Positions 11,976-24,154 are shown, counted from the first letter of the stretch. The stretch: 64,000 nucleotides of DNA from Marsupella aquatica (GCA_973895155.1 OZ316897.1:20088001-20152000), one strand, 5' to 3'. Notes: generated by a model not told the origin, from the sequence alone. A program made the numbers and translations.

Positions 11976-13640
11976 GATATGACAGATTATAGGAAAATGT
12001 TAGAAATTTTGAATTTTGAAGTGTTTACTTTGGGTACAACTATAGAATTATAATACTCTACTACAGAACTTTAAGCCAAAGGAAAGTCACAAAATGGGGG
12101 GTTTTCTACTAGTGATATATAGTTAGACTTGCTTAACTGAGGTTAGAGCTAAGAACATGTACACCCCATAGTGAGAAGAGAGGAGTGACATACTTTTGGC
12201 GTGAAGAGGTTCTTGTCCCTGTGAAGAATATTCCCAAAGATTGACCACGAGATTGACAAGCTAGTGCATACACTCAATTCTTGTTGTGCCCTCGAGATTG
12301 ACAAGTGCATACACTCAATTCTTGTTGTGCGGAGAGAGCATAGCTATTTACATCAGACTGTACGGCGCATCGTCACATTCTTACTGCTGATCAGGGATTT
12401 AGTCTTGTAGAACAATTTGCAATTCGTTGGAAGTGCTTCAGAGGACTACCAGGAGAGAGATCCATTGATAGAGTTTCTGCCTACTCCTATGTTTTGAGTC
12501 GGAGAAATGCTATTGCACAATTTACAACTCTTCTTGTTCTGAGGAGACTCCACCAATCTCTAATTTCATTTCAGCTATGGCATCATCACCAGAAGAGGAT
12601 CAGAGAGTAGTACACTCAGGGAGTTCCGCTTTCCCATTCCTGGGCTGCAGAGGGATATGGATATCTTGAAGAAGGCATTAGAGGAGATGCACTTTGACAG
12701 TCTGCTCCATGTACCCTGGTCACCAATGTGCCCTAGTTATGGATCTGCAAGATTTTGGCAAATGATGATGTACAAGTCCCTGGGAGTGCTGAGCTAGGAG
12801 ATTTAGGGTTTCACAGAAGTGGACATTTTGAAAAAAATTATTACAATGATTTCTTTCCAAAAAGGCCATAGTTAAGTTGTTCCTCAACTGCGTTTTGTGG
12901 CAGAGGCTTTTGTTGAATTGCCTCTCCAAAGGAAAGGTTTAATGTCAGGACAAATGCCATTTTGCAGCCCTTGTTTGCTGGCATCAGGAATATCAAATAC
13001 GGTTGGAAAATGGACTCGCGTACCAATATTTTGAAGTTCCTAGACTGGCTTTACAAGACCTTGGTTGGCACAGTTGGAGTTTTTTTTACCAAACTTGAAT
13101 AATCTATCACCTTCAACGTACATCCAAAAGATAATCTGACTACTTGGACTGAAAACCAGTTTGGAATCATTTTATGGCTCACAATGTCTTGTACAGCTAA
13201 TTGCAGCAAATGGTGCTAGAATAATTTGCTAGGAGACAACTTAGGGACCCACTCCACCTAAAAGTCACATAGTTCTAGGGCACTTCTTGTTGTGACAAGC
13301 AAAGATCTGATGAGATCTGAGGGGCATGTCTGTCCACTTTTAATGTAAAAAATTAGATCATAATAGGAATTATGGACCAAGTGGCCAGATGAAGAGACAT
13401 GACAGATTATAGGAAAATGTTAGAAAAAATTTAAATGAATTTAGTTTTTTGGGACAACTGTAGAATGATAACTCTACTATAAAATTTTAAGCAGAAGGAC
13501 AATTAATTATAAGCATAGTTAGACTTTCTTAACTGAGGTTAGAGCTAGGAAGCTAGCACCCAATATTGAGAAGAAGAGGAGTGACATACTTTTGGCGTGA
13601 AGCCAGGTTTCTGCCCCTTTGAAGAGTATTCTAACAGGAG
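11975..13640. repeat. Two direct copies of a block of about 250 bases (11,975-12,235 and 13,399-13,640)
   Basis: Both copies begin with TGACAGATTATAGGAAAATG and carry CTTAACTGAGGTTAGAGCTA followed by GAGGAGTGACATACTTTTGG. They lie about 1.42 kb apart in the same orientation. A further related block links 13,240-13,410 with 15,285-15,410 (CCAGATGAAGA, TTCTTGTTG, GATGAG). No coding frame is conserved. Confidence 0.8.
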
Positions 13641-14159
13641 TACGTGTACCTACACTCAAGTATCTTTGTGTCACTCATTACGGACCCCCATTAGAGGTCC
13701 TTTCCAAAATTCCTGGTTCCACAGTGTGCCATGTCATCATGACATGTCACAAACAGGAAGGGACTTGTTTTTGGATAAAATTAACTTCTACATTCATGTT
13801 TGTGGCAACTTTGCTGTAAAAACTAGGACGCCATGCCGTAAAAAAGAATGTAAAAAAGTTGACATGCAAATCAAAAGATAAAAAGATTGAGGTAAACTGC
13901 TCCCAATAATGCTTTTATTTCCATTTTGATTTCATTCAAAACATAAAATTTTCCAGACAATAATTTTTGATTTGACATTGTTGAGTCAAATCATAATGAA
14001 AACTCACGTATAATATGGCGTCGGAAAGATCTTGAAGAGACGGTCGTGATGAGCTCAGAATTGTCACCATTCGATAAGAATTGAGTAAATAATTTGAAAA
14101 ATAGATTTTACCCGTGATTTTGTAATCTCTAATGTGAATAGAAATTTTGTTGTACAACC

Positions 14160-14405
14160 CCTGAAATGTTGACCCCTTCCATGAGAATAAACCTAAAATT
14201 GATAGATTTTATCGAGTACTAAGGAGATTATGAATTTTAGAATTTCTTTAGTTGTTTAATGAACTTAACATTGATAGATTTAGTTGAGTTCTGAGGAGAT
14301 TATAAGTTTCCAATGTTCTCTAGCTTTCTAATGAGTGTGACACCGGGAGATTTTATCAAGTACTAAAGTGGTCATGAATTTCTAAATTTTTCTAACTTTC
14401 TATCC
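14160..14405. repeat. Tandem array of a 65-75 base unit, about three copies
   Basis: Each unit reads approximately ATTGATAGATTTTATC, then AGTACTAAGGAGATTATGA, then CTTTCTAATGAGTGTGAC. The same unit forms a longer array at 49.4-49.86 kb, so this is a dispersed minisatellite-like family. It may come from the untranslated part of an old retroelement. Confidence 0.8.
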
Positions 14406-15089
14406 ATTCTGAATTCCACAATTGGAAATTTGTTTCCATGAAATTTTTTGTCTTAAACAATTATGCAAGGTTAGTGATTTGATGACATCGATGATTTCTC
14501 TCTCTTTGTCTATCTGCATGTAGGAATTGAAAAGTGATTACTTTCGATGCAACCTGAATGCATCCAGCATCCCTTCGATAACGTGAAGGAAATTGATCAC
14601 CGTTTTGCTGAAGTGGGCAATTAAACTGCCCACACATTAAACATTAGTTCACATTGGAGCTTGTTTTGTGATTGATGTTAATTATGGCTGTCTTGGTAAG
14701 TTTAACAATTGTTTCAAGTGTCAAACATTGACTTGTCCATTTTTGAAATTTTTTTCTTAAGATTTGGTGGTCCATCTAGGCTTTCTAGATAAGTGTCTCT
14801 AAAATAACATGGGGGTCCACGGATTAATTATGTAGAGGTCCCCCATCACTTGCAAAGTTTTCAAGCTTCCCCTGAAATGTAAGAACAAATTGATTTTAAC
14901 CCCAATAAAGTTATAATATTCTTGGAATATTCTCAAAATTTGATTAAAAGTACCTTAATGTTCTTATAGGATTCAAAATTTCATTTAAGTCCCAAAAAAT
15001 TCTTTCACAAAAATTTCTAAGCCTTCCTTGAAAACAAATAAAATAACCCTATCTTTGATGCTCATCTGGCATCACCAAGGTGGAGGTTT

Positions 15090-15650
15090 CTTCATCCACA
15101 TCTCCAAGTTTGGGGAATTTAGAAGTGAACTCAAGTGTATCTCCCCAATGGATGGCCCTGATCACAACTTGGAGATGAGAAAAAAACATGAACATTTGTG
15201 CCCCCAAAGTCCCCAAACTTGGAGATGTGGATGAAGAAACCTATATATATTTGTCCCTATTTTAGATGGTCACCAGAAGTGAAACCCAGAATGGCTAGGA
15301 CCCTTCTTGTTGAGGTGCAAGCAACCATTTGATGAGGGGCAGATTGGTCCAATTCTAATGTAAAAACCTCAGAATAGGAGTAGACCAAGCTGCCAGATGA
15401 AGAAACCTCCAGGCAACAGAGGTGACCATCTAAAATCTGGGACAAATATATATATATATATATATGTGCTCCACATAAGCAAATTAAACCTGGGTCCCAC
15501 AAGTTTAGAACTAAATTCCCCCAACTTATTGTAAAGTGAACTCAAGTGTATCTCCCCAATTATGGATGGCCCTGATCACAACTTGGAGATGAGAAAAAAA
15601 CATGAACATTTGTGCCCCCAAAGTCTTGTAAAGCCACCCTTAGTGCTGGG
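15090..15650. repeat. Nested direct and inverted copies of a 100-base block
   Basis: GTGAACTCAAGTGTATCTCC, then CCCTGATCACAACTTGGAGA and CATGAACATTTGTGCCCCC, occur at 15,126-15,210 and again at 15,535-15,622. ACATCTCCAAGTTTGGGG (15,099-15,116) also recurs inverted at 15,211-15,228. The reverse complement of the second copy and its flank appears at 16,888-16,993. A TA run sits between the copies. Confidence 0.85.
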
Positions 15651-15856
15651 GGGTCAATTACCAAAAACTGTAGGAACTATGTGCAATCCAAAATAAGCAT
15701 TTTAGATATCAAAAAACTTAGGTAATCAAAGAAGGTAATTTTGAAAAGACAAATCAAAACAGTGGACACAAAATCTGAATAATACAAAGCATGAAAGTTG
15801 GATTCACCATATAGCATATAATTAGGAGTGTCAAATTATGTCAGAAATAAACTGAC

Positions 15857-16060
15857 TCATCTAATAATGGTTGAGTGTATTAATAGATTTATTCATTGGC
15901 CAACTTTCCATTAACATATCTTGGGCTAGGGCCCTTCTTCAAATATGTAAGTTGTGACTCATCTAATAAAGCTTGAGTGTGCTAATAGATTTATTTGATC
16001 ATTGGCCAACTTTCCATGACATATCTTGGGCTAGCGCCCTCCATCAATTAAATATGTAAG
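15857..16060. repeat. Tandem duplication of a block of about 100 bases
   Basis: GACTCATCTAATAA, GCCAACTTTCCAT, ACATATCTTGGGCTAG and AAATATGTAAGTT occur twice in the same order. The block overlaps the segment that is found inverted near 5.7 kb. Confidence 0.85.
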
Positions 16061-16756
16061 TTAATGATCTTTGTCACATTTTGCTCTACCTGAACGCCTC
16101 TGATGGCAGTATGCATGAATTGTTGGAGAATTAATCTATGTTTTTCTGAATAAACATATTGCGCAAAAACTCCCAAAAATTAAATTCATGATGTGTGAAG
16201 ATTGGAAAGATAAACTAAATGCACTATAAGCCAACACAAAAATTTAGCCTCTTCCTTCATTTGTAGTGCGTGTAGGCAATGGCAGTAAGTCTGTTATTAT
16301 TCCCCAAAGTTATACGGAAGTACTCAAAAAGTTTACCACACTGACTCTTCTAGTATCTCACGACATATAAACGTTGAATTGGCATTCATTTGATGTGAAA
16401 ACTATTTCACTGTCATGCAATGTAACTAGGAGAAGCTAGATATAACTTGATGTGGCAAGCTGTACAACAAACTTAATTTGCTAATATATATGTTCACATT
16501 GAATAAGATTGAAATGCTCCAGTGGGCTGCAATCTCCTATAATTTGATTCTGAGAGATTATCAATGTTCCAAATCTTGCAAACTATCATCATAATTTACA
16601 CTATCTGAAGTAGGATGAGTATTTTCTATAGTTTGAATGTAATGAATTGGTTTTACCTCAGTCAGTCACATCATTATTTCTGGGCCAAGAGAGTGTAATC
16701 TTTACCATAATTTACATGTTCTTTGCTAATTGGTAGCCGCTGGTCTAGGATGTCAA

Positions 16757-16879
16757 GGGAAGGCTGTTCAAGGTCAAGACCTCTGTCAATCTTGGCCCAA
16801 TCCAGTTTTGAAATCATAATCAGAACCTTCTCCACTGTTCTTGCTTCCCTGTTTGATTGAACGTTGTCTTAGTCGACCC
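16757..16879 (-). pseudogene. Decayed 3' end of a third polyketide synthase gene
   Basis: On the minus strand this stretch reads [18 protein letters not shown], then decays through a glycine-rich part with in-frame stops. This matches the last 40 codons of the two intact genes ([18 protein letters not shown], then the GFGPGLT region). Only the 3' part of exon 2 remains. It has the same orientation as the copy at 19.4-21.0 kb and is joined directly to the repeat block at 16,888. It cannot make an enzyme. Confidence 0.85.
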
Positions 16880-17139
16880 TTGGAGCACTAAGGGTGGCTT
16901 TACAAGACGACGGGGCACATATTTTTTTCCTGGTCTCCAAGATGTAATCAGGGCACTGCAATCCATTGGGGAGATACAGTTGTTCACTTTTCAATACGTT
17001 GGGGCAATTTCATTCCAAACTTAATGCCAATCCCATGCTCGCCTACATGGAATGGAGTACGTGGGCCCAGGTTTTGCTTATATTATGTGGAGGAAGTTTC
17101 TGTCCCAGTTTTAGACCGCCTCTGTTGCCTGGAGGTCAA

Positions 17140-20100
17140 AGTGTGCATCTCCACTTTTTTGTAAATGAATGTGATGCAGTTGTACTTAGCCACTCAGTTA
17201 CAATTGCTCTCAAACCCCCTTCTAAAATTTCAGGTCTCAAACAAGTAGAGCACTTCCATGTGATGGACAATTCTGTCATAAGTGTGGTGTATAGGCCCGG
17301 GTATAAAGGTAAACCCTTGTCTGACATTTTAAAACCAAGGCCATATTTCTAATGCAAACGTAACAGAGGCCACAGTACTCTACTTAAACACGTTTGGTCT
17401 CAACATTACCAATACAAAAAGAAGGTGACAGTACATATATAATCTTACTTATAGTCGTCTTTAGTGGCAATGTTCCTGTAATTACATTCTCATTTGTAAT
17501 GGTAATGTTATTTTAATTACACTAGCTCAATACCCGCATGTTGCACAAAACATGCAGTGACACCCAAGATAACGTTAGATGAAAGATATCATGAAATGAA
17601 ATATGTTCTTAAGAAAAACGATGTTGAATGTGATGCTCAAGATGTTGTTCTGTGAAACATGTCGTGAAATGAAAAGTTATTTTGTCAAAGATGTCATTAT
17701 GTGAAAGATGTTGTCAAATTTTTAAAATGTTGTTAAAAAAGAAGAAGTAGTTTTGTCAAAGATGTGATTATATGAAAGTTGTCATCAAGTAAAATGATGT
17801 AAGTACAAAGATGTTAAAAAAAAAAAGTTCTTTCGCCAAACTAAAATGTCCATGCCATGATCTTTACTATGTCTTTGGACCTTATGTTTTTGTTTTTGTG
17901 GCAGTGAAAATGACATGAAACAAATGAATATAAAAATCACACCAAAATATTGGAATAATACTTTTTTATGTGATTAGTGTATGTACTCACCTTATTGACT
18001 AAAGTAGGATTTGCAATTTAACTTTTCCAAGTATTAGACAAAACTATGCAATATTATTCTATTGAGTATGAGGGAAGATACTCATTGACCATGGAGGGAA
18101 GATAAACCTTGTTTTTGTTTATCTCATTTGATTCACTCTCTAACAATGGTGTGACTCTTGTCCATTTACACTAAACTAAATTCACTTTTTGGCTTTATTC
18201 CTTCTCCTCTTACATGATTTTTCATTTTTTTATGCCCTGAAAATTTGACTGAGGACCGCTTCAAGAAATGGCGCAATTCTTTATTATAGGAGTCAATCTT
18301 TGGTATCAAAGCACTTAAAAACAAGTGTTTATATAAATTTGTTATTTCCAGGACGACGCTCCAGTTAGAGCTTACCATCAGCGACTCGCCTTTGATATCA
18401 ACGAACAGAGCGCATCTAGTGCAAGGTTACAGTTCGAACGAAGCATGTCTAGTGCAAGCAACTTACATTGCACTCAGGAAAACTAATAAATATTCTGCAA
18501 ATTTCATACCATTCGTAAATTTTCTATTCGTTTCTGGAGTAGTCTTGGAGTAAAAATTCACGGTCAAGCATTGTAAATAATATACATTCAACCAAGACAC
18601 AAATTACCATTCTCACTTAAACAACGGCAAGATAGAGTACACCACAAAACTAGAGGCGACAGAAAACGTGGCCAATCAGAATAACACCAGGTTCATCTAT
18701 GAATAGATTCTCGTACTATCAGATTTGCGAGGCAGACAGCCTGAATATCCCAAAACAGCAGTCAATGTGGATCGATTTCATTAAAAGTTTCTGGAGGCTT
18801 TTTCATTGCACTAATGACGAGACATGTGATTTGTCACAAAGTTTCTGAAATGTAGAATGTATGACAGTAAAGCTTAAGAAATGAGTATTTTTCTCAGTAA
18901 AAGGAAATAGACGAGTCTCTTATTTACAAAAGTGAACAATTGATGTGTGAACATCGGCACAGGCGAGAACAATAGTATGCTAAGGTAAATAATTTACGGT
19001 TCACGAATGAGTGCACATTGCGGCGTATGTAATTTTCGAGGTTCACCTCAGCATATCAGGTTCGATGTCACGTTTCCGATGACTATCCTTGGCTACTACA
19101 TTCTGAAATTCGATTATAGCAACCCAGCTTGGCGTACGAATTAGACTTGAAATGAATTGAATTGTCAACTCGGCTGGACACAATGCTTTACCATGTCTTT
19201 TCATAACTGATCAACCCGTTTTCAAAGTTCGAAATTTAGGAGTATTCTGATGGAGCACACCCTTCTTGGAACTCTTCCGCCATAGAGACATTGCCCTTCA
19301 AAGAGGCTGGCTGATATTTTACGCCTCGAAACAGTCAAATTACCTGATTTGGACAGTGTTGCAATCTTCTCCACCCATTTTCGAGATCCAGTTTTTCTGG
19401 CAGATGGCAAGACTTCACTAACTATACCGCCAATGGAAGACTTTTCAAAGTCAAAACCTCCAATGTCAGCCCCGGACCAAATCCAATCACGAATCCATAG
19501 TCCGAACCTTCCCCGCTGTTCTTGCTACCATTCTCGATTGAACGTTGTCTAATTCTGTCGAGGACGAACAGAACGGTTGCGCTCGACATGTTTCCATAAT
19601 CGGAGAGAGTATCTCGGCTTCCTCCCATCTTCGTCTTCTCCAGACCAAGCTTAGCCTCCACTTGGTCGAGAATAGCGGGACCTCCTGGGTGCACAGCCCA
19701 GAACATCTCGTTCCACTCTGGTGACCCAACCGCTTTTCTTGCTTCCACCAGAAACTTCTCAATATTCTTGGAGATGAGACCGGGAACATCCTTCAACAGG
19801 TGGAACATGAGCCCGGCTTCAGTGAGATGTCCATCAATGGCACCATCGCTCTCCGGGATGATGGTTTCTCCAGCCCACTTGATCTCAAAGATTGGTCTCT
19901 CAATCCCTGGCCTGGGATCAGAACCAAGGATAATGGCTGCAGCGCCATCGCCAAACAATGCAGATCCGACCAGGCCGTCGACGTGAGTTTCGCTGGGGGC
20001 TCTGAATGTCACGCAAGTTACCTCACTGGCTATCACCAACACGCGAGCTCCCTTGTTGTTCTCGGCCAAATCCTTCCCGACGCGCAGGACTGACGCTCCT

Positions 20101-20961
20101 CCGTAGCAGCCGATTTGGTACATCATCACTCTCCTCACTGTGGGGCGTAGTCCCAGCAGCCTGGCCACGGCGTGGTCTGCTCCTGGCATGTTCACCCCGC
20201 TGGTCGTGGCGAACACAACATGGGTGATTTCAGACTTCTTTCCACCCCATTCTTTGATGGCCTTCACTGCAGCCTCTTGCGCCAGCTTGGGCACCTGGGC
20301 AATGGCAATCTCTTGTCGAATGTTCAGAGATGGCTCTAGGTATGTTGGGATCGTCGGATTCGCCCGCAGACGCTCCTCAGTCATGTAGAAGTGCCTCTTC
20401 TTAATGCCGGATCGGTCACCTGAGATAGCAACTCAACGTCAGTACACTCGACAACCACAATCGCTGCTGTAGCATCATCTCGTTAAGCGCCGTGCGAAAG
20501 TATGTATATAAGACTTGTATCACATGTTACTTTTCATAAGTTGTTTGTTGGCCGAGTAAATATAAAAGACATGAGGAAAACAACTTCTCAAAACCCAACC
20601 CAGCGATATGCTGTCGGGATGGCAGGGTTAAGTTGTTTCTAGACTTCTTATCGATCTGCATATATGACAATTACGCTGCAAGGTCTGCGCATCCCAATCT
20701 GATATTTGCCTCGGGACCGTGAGATGACTTACAAATGCGAGTGAACTTCTTCTTGAGCTCGGGCTTGTCATTGCTGTTGGTGATGTTGAAGAAAAATTCA
20801 GGGTACTCGTCTTGCATGTGCACGTTGGGAGGAACAGCTGTTCCGATACCTAGCACAGCTGCTGATCCTTCTGATGGTGCATCTCTCTGAAGGTTGAAGC
20901 TGGAAGGAATGCTGAAGGCGGCCGTCTCGTCTTGGGGTACAGCGGGTGCCATCTCAGACAA
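17140..20961. repeat. Right arm of the large inverted repeat containing polyketide synthase copy 2
   Basis: This is the reverse-oriented counterpart of 8,627-11,975. Matching landmarks outside the gene include GTGTGCATCTCCACTTT (17,141-17,157), ACTTCCATGTGATGGACAATTCTG (about 17,252-17,275), the 17,461-17,520 block and the 18,780-19,210 flank. Confidence 0.85.
19422..20961 (-). CDS. Type III polyketide synthase, chalcone/stilbenecarboxylate synthase-like (copy 2)
   Basis: The exons on the minus strand are 20961-20733 and 20419-19422. The 313-base intron again splits the conserved Cys codon. The 408-residue product has Cys181, His320 and Asn353 as the catalytic triad and the same gatekeeper residues and GFGPGLT loop as copy 1. 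In the 320 residues from MTEERL to the end it differs from copy 1 at only about seven conservative positions. The N-terminal 45 residues are less alike (extra residues around [11 protein letters not shown]) and the introns do not align. The reaction should be the same as for copy 1, though expression may differ because the upstream regions are different. A TATAAAT box lies at 21,218-21,224 and MYB-type sites lie farther upstream. The start was chosen because MSEMAPAV aligns with MAPAAP of copy 1. Confidence 0.93.
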
Positions 20962-21217
20962 AATGGGCGAAGCTCGTTACTCCAAAATGAAAGGAACAAG
21001 GTCGGATCGTTACTCAGCACAGTTCACAGCAACCAACCTCACAAAGAGTAGTGCCTATTCTGCTCAGTCTATCAGTGCCGAGATCGACAAAGCCTTGTGA
21101 AGATGCAGGACTAAGTCGAGGTTACTGCTTACTCGACGCACAGGGATATCCGCCAGATCTTAGGATGATCGCCTGACACTTAGCTTTCGATTCTGCACTA
21201 GATCTCAGGAGGGAGGC

Positions 21218-21224
21218 ATTTATA
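21218..21224 (-). promoter_or_regulatory. TATA box of polyketide synthase copy 2
   Basis: TATAAAT on the minus strand, 257 bases upstream of the ATG at 20961. It predicts transcription from about 21,190. Confidence 0.55.
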
Positions 21225-21500
21225 CCAATGTACTGGAGGATGAGTGCCAGGAACAGAAGCTTGGTGGGGTACGTGTTTGACCGTGCACTCCAGACAATTC
21301 GTGGTACGCCCAGGTAAGAATCCTCTGACTCAGGTAATACCCGATTCTGAATCCACGAGTGGACCAAATCGTCATCGATCGACTCGTGAAGGGCGGTGTA
21401 GAGTGGCTTCACTAGTTCGCAATATTGGCACCTAGTGTTGAGTTATCACAAAGCTCCTCCCACGTCATTTAGCTTTACTGATTGCAGATATTCGGCTCTT

Positions 21501-22090
21501 CACCAAACGTGATTTTCAGCGGCTCCTGTTGTTAATAAATTACGTCTTTTTCGTAATTTGTATGCTCTCAAATTTAATGTTAAAGGGCTCTTGTCTTCAG
21601 TCTGGTGAGACACGCGCGCTTAGAGCTGGAAAAAAGTGAGAAGCAAGTCGATCAGACACTGTATTCAAGTGTTACGTGGTCAGCTTTGATCATTGCCACA
21701 AGACTCGCCACACGAATCTACTGAAAGTGACGATCCAGCCTCCAGGGGTCCAATCTAGGCGCCCTGCTAGAGTTGGTTCTTTCACCAAACGCACATCATT
21801 CACTCATTGTAAAGTGTAAACCAGCATCCAAGGGATCTTGTATCAGTCAGGAACGGAAAAATACTCAAAGTTTGTTCCAGTACTCTGGTGATATCAAAAT
21901 ATCTAAAAATGAACCACAGACGGTAGTCTGTTTCGACGTGGCCAGCTAAGTCATTGTCGCAAGATTCTAAGCATGATGATCGCCACATTAAGCCAAATAT
22001 CCGGCATTTTTACAGCTAGCTAGTGAGCCTGGCCCGTCCTAATTAGCCGGAGTGCACGAGTTGGTTCCTTCACCAAACTTTTCACCAAAC
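21501..22090. promoter_or_regulatory. Cluster of MYB-type CACCAAAC sites upstream of polyketide synthase copy 2
   Basis: CACCAAAC occurs at 21,501-21,508, 21,783-21,790, 22,071-22,078 and 22,083-22,090. At two of these places it is preceded by GAGTTGGTT, giving an inverted pair of MYB-like half-sites. The octamer fits the plant MYB consensus MACCWAMC known from phenylpropanoid promoters. The sites lie 0.5-1.1 kb upstream of the start codon. The blocks that contain them (about 21,670-21,800 and 21,930-22,080) are themselves diverged duplicates. Confidence 0.45.
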
Positions 22091-22206
22091 TACTACACTA
22101 GTTTGAGACCAAACAGTCGTTAATTAAATGCATGTACAAGTGAAAAGCAGGATGAAAGGATTCATAAGAGAAAGCCATACGGATTGGAGATTTTGTTTCA
22201 ATATTA

Positions 22207-22336
22207 GTCCCATTCCAAATGAACTTGGGAGAGGGCCGGAATCGAACCCACCGTCCCAGATTCCCACTAAATTTATCCGATTCCAAATGTCCTTGGGCGA
22301 GGTCGAAATCGAAACTGCCGTCCCGGATTCCCAGTA
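22207..22336. repeat. Tandem duplication of a 65-base unit
   Basis: Two adjacent copies share ATTCCAAATG, CTTGGG, GAGG, AATCGAA, CCGTCCC and GATTCCCA. The first copy contains a sequence resembling the B box of tRNA genes, but no tRNA can be folded. Confidence 0.85.
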
Positions 22337-24154
22337 GAAAAATCTCAGCATGTTCAAACAAATAAAATTTCACGATTACGTATCCAGTTTTGGCGACTCA
22401 GAGACTTAAAAACGTACACCACTTAGAACAAACACCACTTACTAGGCACATAAATCACTGAACTTCTGTCGAAAATTTTCAAACCCACTAAAATATTAGA
22501 AGAATCCCATTGTTTGGTAGCAAAGCGAGTAGCAAAGAGGGTACGTACACATGTGACTAGCGACTGCATGGCTGCAATCGGAGTGACAGGTGGTGTAATT
22601 TCCAAAAGTTTCTTACAGGAGACACCGCGCAAATATCACAAAGATACAAGATAGTTACAAACTGTAACAAACAATATGCAAAATAATGTGATGTCCAATA
22701 TAAATATATTTGACGTGTTGTGATAAATATCCATTGCGGTCGGGAGCGTAGATGGGATACTTCCTCAAAGGTGTTGAATGAGAGGTGTTGAATGAGATGT
22801 ATATATTTCGTTGACGAGTATTTAATTTGTGAAAAAATAAATTTCTAGCAATTCTGCTATACACAAAGAAAATTCATTACAGTTAACGTTTACAGTTGAG
22901 TCGATCGAGCAGCTGTATCAAGCACTACCGTAGACACTGGTTGGTGCACCGTGTGCGCATGCGGAATTCAGCTTTCCGCCTTCTTTTAGATCGAGAGCCT
23001 ATAGCTTGAACTTTAGACGTCAGGTTAAAGGAGAACGACGCTGGAACTATTTGGTGACACTGGACTCTTCTCTTGACGGCCAATCCAGACATGTCGGCCG
23101 GGCCGTGCTGACGAATTGCGGGCTTTTGCCGCCGTTGCCCATTCCGGGCAGTTGAGGTTCCTTTCCGAGTTTCCGGGCAGAATCTACTGACCGTCCCACT
23201 GTCCAGCTCCGCGGGCACGTCCGGGCTGCCCGGGAAAGTTTTCTATTAAGTGGCCGCTGTCTGGGCAGGATGGGCTGCCCGGGAGAAATGACGCAGGCTG
23301 ACCGTGTATAAGGACTTCGGAGAGTGCTGACTGTATGACTCAACCAATACGGAGTCAAATACGTACATCATTGTACTATGGTACCATACTTACATATAAA
23401 TACACCTCAAACCACTAGTGACACAAATGAAACTTTATACACACAAAAGTTGTTTTTTGCGCCTATTCTAAAAACATGGCATGTACATATGCATTAGGGT
23501 GTTTCAAAGTTTGACAATTTCATTGACCTTAAGTCTCTAGTCATGACTTATGGACATAAAGAAAGACTACAAAATTCATAGTCCATATTCATAGTCCATA
23601 ATTTTTTGCCATAAAGATTATTCTTATGGCATTACCATTAGTCACTGTGAAGACATAATAATTTTTACACAACCTTGTGAAAAAGGTATGACCATTCCTT
23701 TATGGCATAATAGTTTCATACTTAATTTTGAAGCTTTGAGACTCACTATTGGGCTAATAATAGTATATTTGAGTCAATCAATTTGTCCAGTATTTTGTCC
23801 ATCCAATTGCCTCCCTTCTCATGTTCTCTTAGTTATCAGAGTTATATACATGATATAACTTTTAATTACTTTCCACTAATTAAAGACATTGAATTTGATA
23901 GTACTACCATGGTACGTTTCTTTTTTAATTCATAAATATGTCATTGATTTGTATATAGATGACAAGTTTAACAAAGTAACAAGGGTGTGAATACTAATAT
24001 ATGAGAACTGCAGCATATTTGTTAGTAAATACTATAAAAATACTGGCAATATGATAAATTAGAACATCATTAGTTGCAATGTAGTTAAAAGCTCACACAT
24101 GATATCATAGCCCAATGCCTATGAGTTGCACATTATTGTTGATAGTAAATAATG

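Larger units (their letters stand above)
10196..19421. other. Spacer between the convergent polyketide synthases
   Basis: No intact gene is visible in these 9.2 kb. The outer parts belong to the two inverted-repeat arms. The middle (12.0-17.1 kb) is a patchwork of duplicated blocks, a minisatellite, an AT microsatellite at about 15,446-15,465 and a decayed polyketide synthase 3' end near 16.8 kb. The 12,240-13,050 stretch is slightly richer in GC and may be an old gene relic. Its three frames are broken and I could not assign a family. Confidence 0.6.

Noticed and set aside
16966-17352. 128-codon open frame next to the synthase relic
   Set aside because: It lies across the junction between a repeat block and the inverted-repeat arm. 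The corresponding part of the other arm has indels that break the frame.
22238-22262. tRNA-like B box (GGTTCGATTCC on the minus strand)
   Set aside because: No A box at the right distance, the T stem has a mismatch and no cloverleaf can be formed. It lies inside a tandem duplication.
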